From: an uncultured Gemmatimonadales bacterium
Lineage (GTDB): Bacteria > Gemmatimonadota > Gemmatimonadetes > Longimicrobiales > Gaopeijiaceae
DNA: 21,187 nucleotides
Assembly (NCBI GenBank): GCA_937982605.1
Contig: CALJLC010000277.1
Location: 1-21,187 of the forward strand
Direction: 5' to 3'
Position numbers and translations under genes: made by a program
In this document: positions 21,101-21,187 of the stretch, piece after piece
How the letters are laid out: each line of letters begins with the position of its first letter
Numbering within the stretch: the stretch's first letter is position 1
Notes under the pieces: generated by a model
What the model saw: only the letters and a program-made list of their open reading frames with translations
The model's database searches: none
Told to the model about the DNA's origin: nothing

Positions 21101-21130
21101 ATTCTGCCGGCGCGGCCCGCCCGGTGACAA
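21101..21130 (-). promoter_or_regulatory. Promoter element: TTGTCA - 18 bp - CAGAAT
   Basis: -35 TTGTCA is at 21130-21125, the 18-bp spacer ends in CCGG, and -10 CAGAAT is at 21106-21101. It faces the VOC gene (start 21032). Of the elements in the window it is one of the two best matches. Confidence 0.65.
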
Positions 21131-21187
21131 GGCGCGGACCATCACGGACGAGCCGTTCGCAACCGACACCTCGTCATGATGCGCCAT

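Noticed and set aside
4198..21130. Integron-like gene-cassette array with attC sites at the repeats
   Set aside because: The repeats lack the attC core triplets and long imperfect dyads, all lie upstream of genes in gene sense at promoter distance, and the recombinase lacks the IntI-specific region. It is kept only as a testable alternative.
21142..21187. C-terminal end of a further minus-strand gene at the right edge
   Set aside because: Only about 15 codons before a TGA and no recognisable sequence; cannot be supported.

Overview
The window is GC-rich bacterial DNA, roughly two thirds or more G+C by eye, with a strong G/C preference at third codon positions. The mix of secreted six-bladed and PD40 propeller lipoproteins, a DUF6090 protein, a DUF3667 protein and many single-domain enzymes would fit Gemmatimonadota or a similar high-GC soil or marine lineage. 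That assignment is inference; no rRNA or ribosomal marker is present. I find no tRNA, rRNA, CRISPR array or complete insertion sequence. The only mobile-element-type gene is a lone tyrosine recombinase at 13527-14399.

Layout. (1) 37-2635, minus strand: a tightly overlapping operon of MOSC protein, class I methyltransferase, P-loop kinase and GNAT acetyltransferase. The kinase carries a deletion/frameshift that fuses its front half in frame with the GNAT, and the GNAT lacks its C-terminal end. (2) 2636-2973: no intact gene, but an orphan plus-strand coding fragment. (3) 2974-4149 minus: an HD-type phosphohydrolase fused to a methyltransferase, divergent from an AraC-family regulator (4342) and a secreted protein (5292). 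(4) 6050-6937 minus: PD40 lipoprotein. (5) 7106-8842 minus: NadR and PnuC, an NAD-salvage pair. (6) 8937-10705 minus: small membrane protein, PD40 gene remnant, GNAT, and a dimeric alpha/beta-barrel (ABM) protein. (7) 10828-12719 plus: ArsR regulator, SRPBCC protein and an exported B3-like metallo-beta-lactamase-fold protein. (8) 12733-14957: DUF6090 protein, tyrosine recombinase and an NTF2-like lipoprotein, packed tail to tail. (9) 15079-21032 minus: six-bladed propeller lipoprotein, GNAT, Pro-rich lipoprotein, small membrane protein, acyl-CoA-dehydrogenase-fold flavoprotein, DUF3667 protein and two-domain VOC protein.

The strongest structure not explained by genes is a repeated element found seven times, always 5' of a minus-strand gene. 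In the sense of that gene it reads about CGCCTTGTCAcc, a spacer, then ccggCAGAAT. The spacer is exactly 18 bp in six copies and 17 in one. I read it as the local promoter family (-35 TTGTCA, -10 CAGAAT). Weaker versions precede three more genes. Because the region is cassette-like and holds a tyrosine recombinase, a recombination-site reading was considered; it fits less well, since orientation and distance track gene starts.

Other points of interest are a dnaX-type A AAA AAG heptamer 12 bases before the MOSC stop that could give a MOSC-methyltransferase fusion, two probable leaderless genes (arsR-like and nadR), an AT-rich palindrome in the arsR/ABM divergent region, and a recombinase whose HxxR motif reads RxxR. 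Several junctions (about 119, 690, 2974 and 9595) show that the region has been shaped by small deletions and recombination between unrelated genes.
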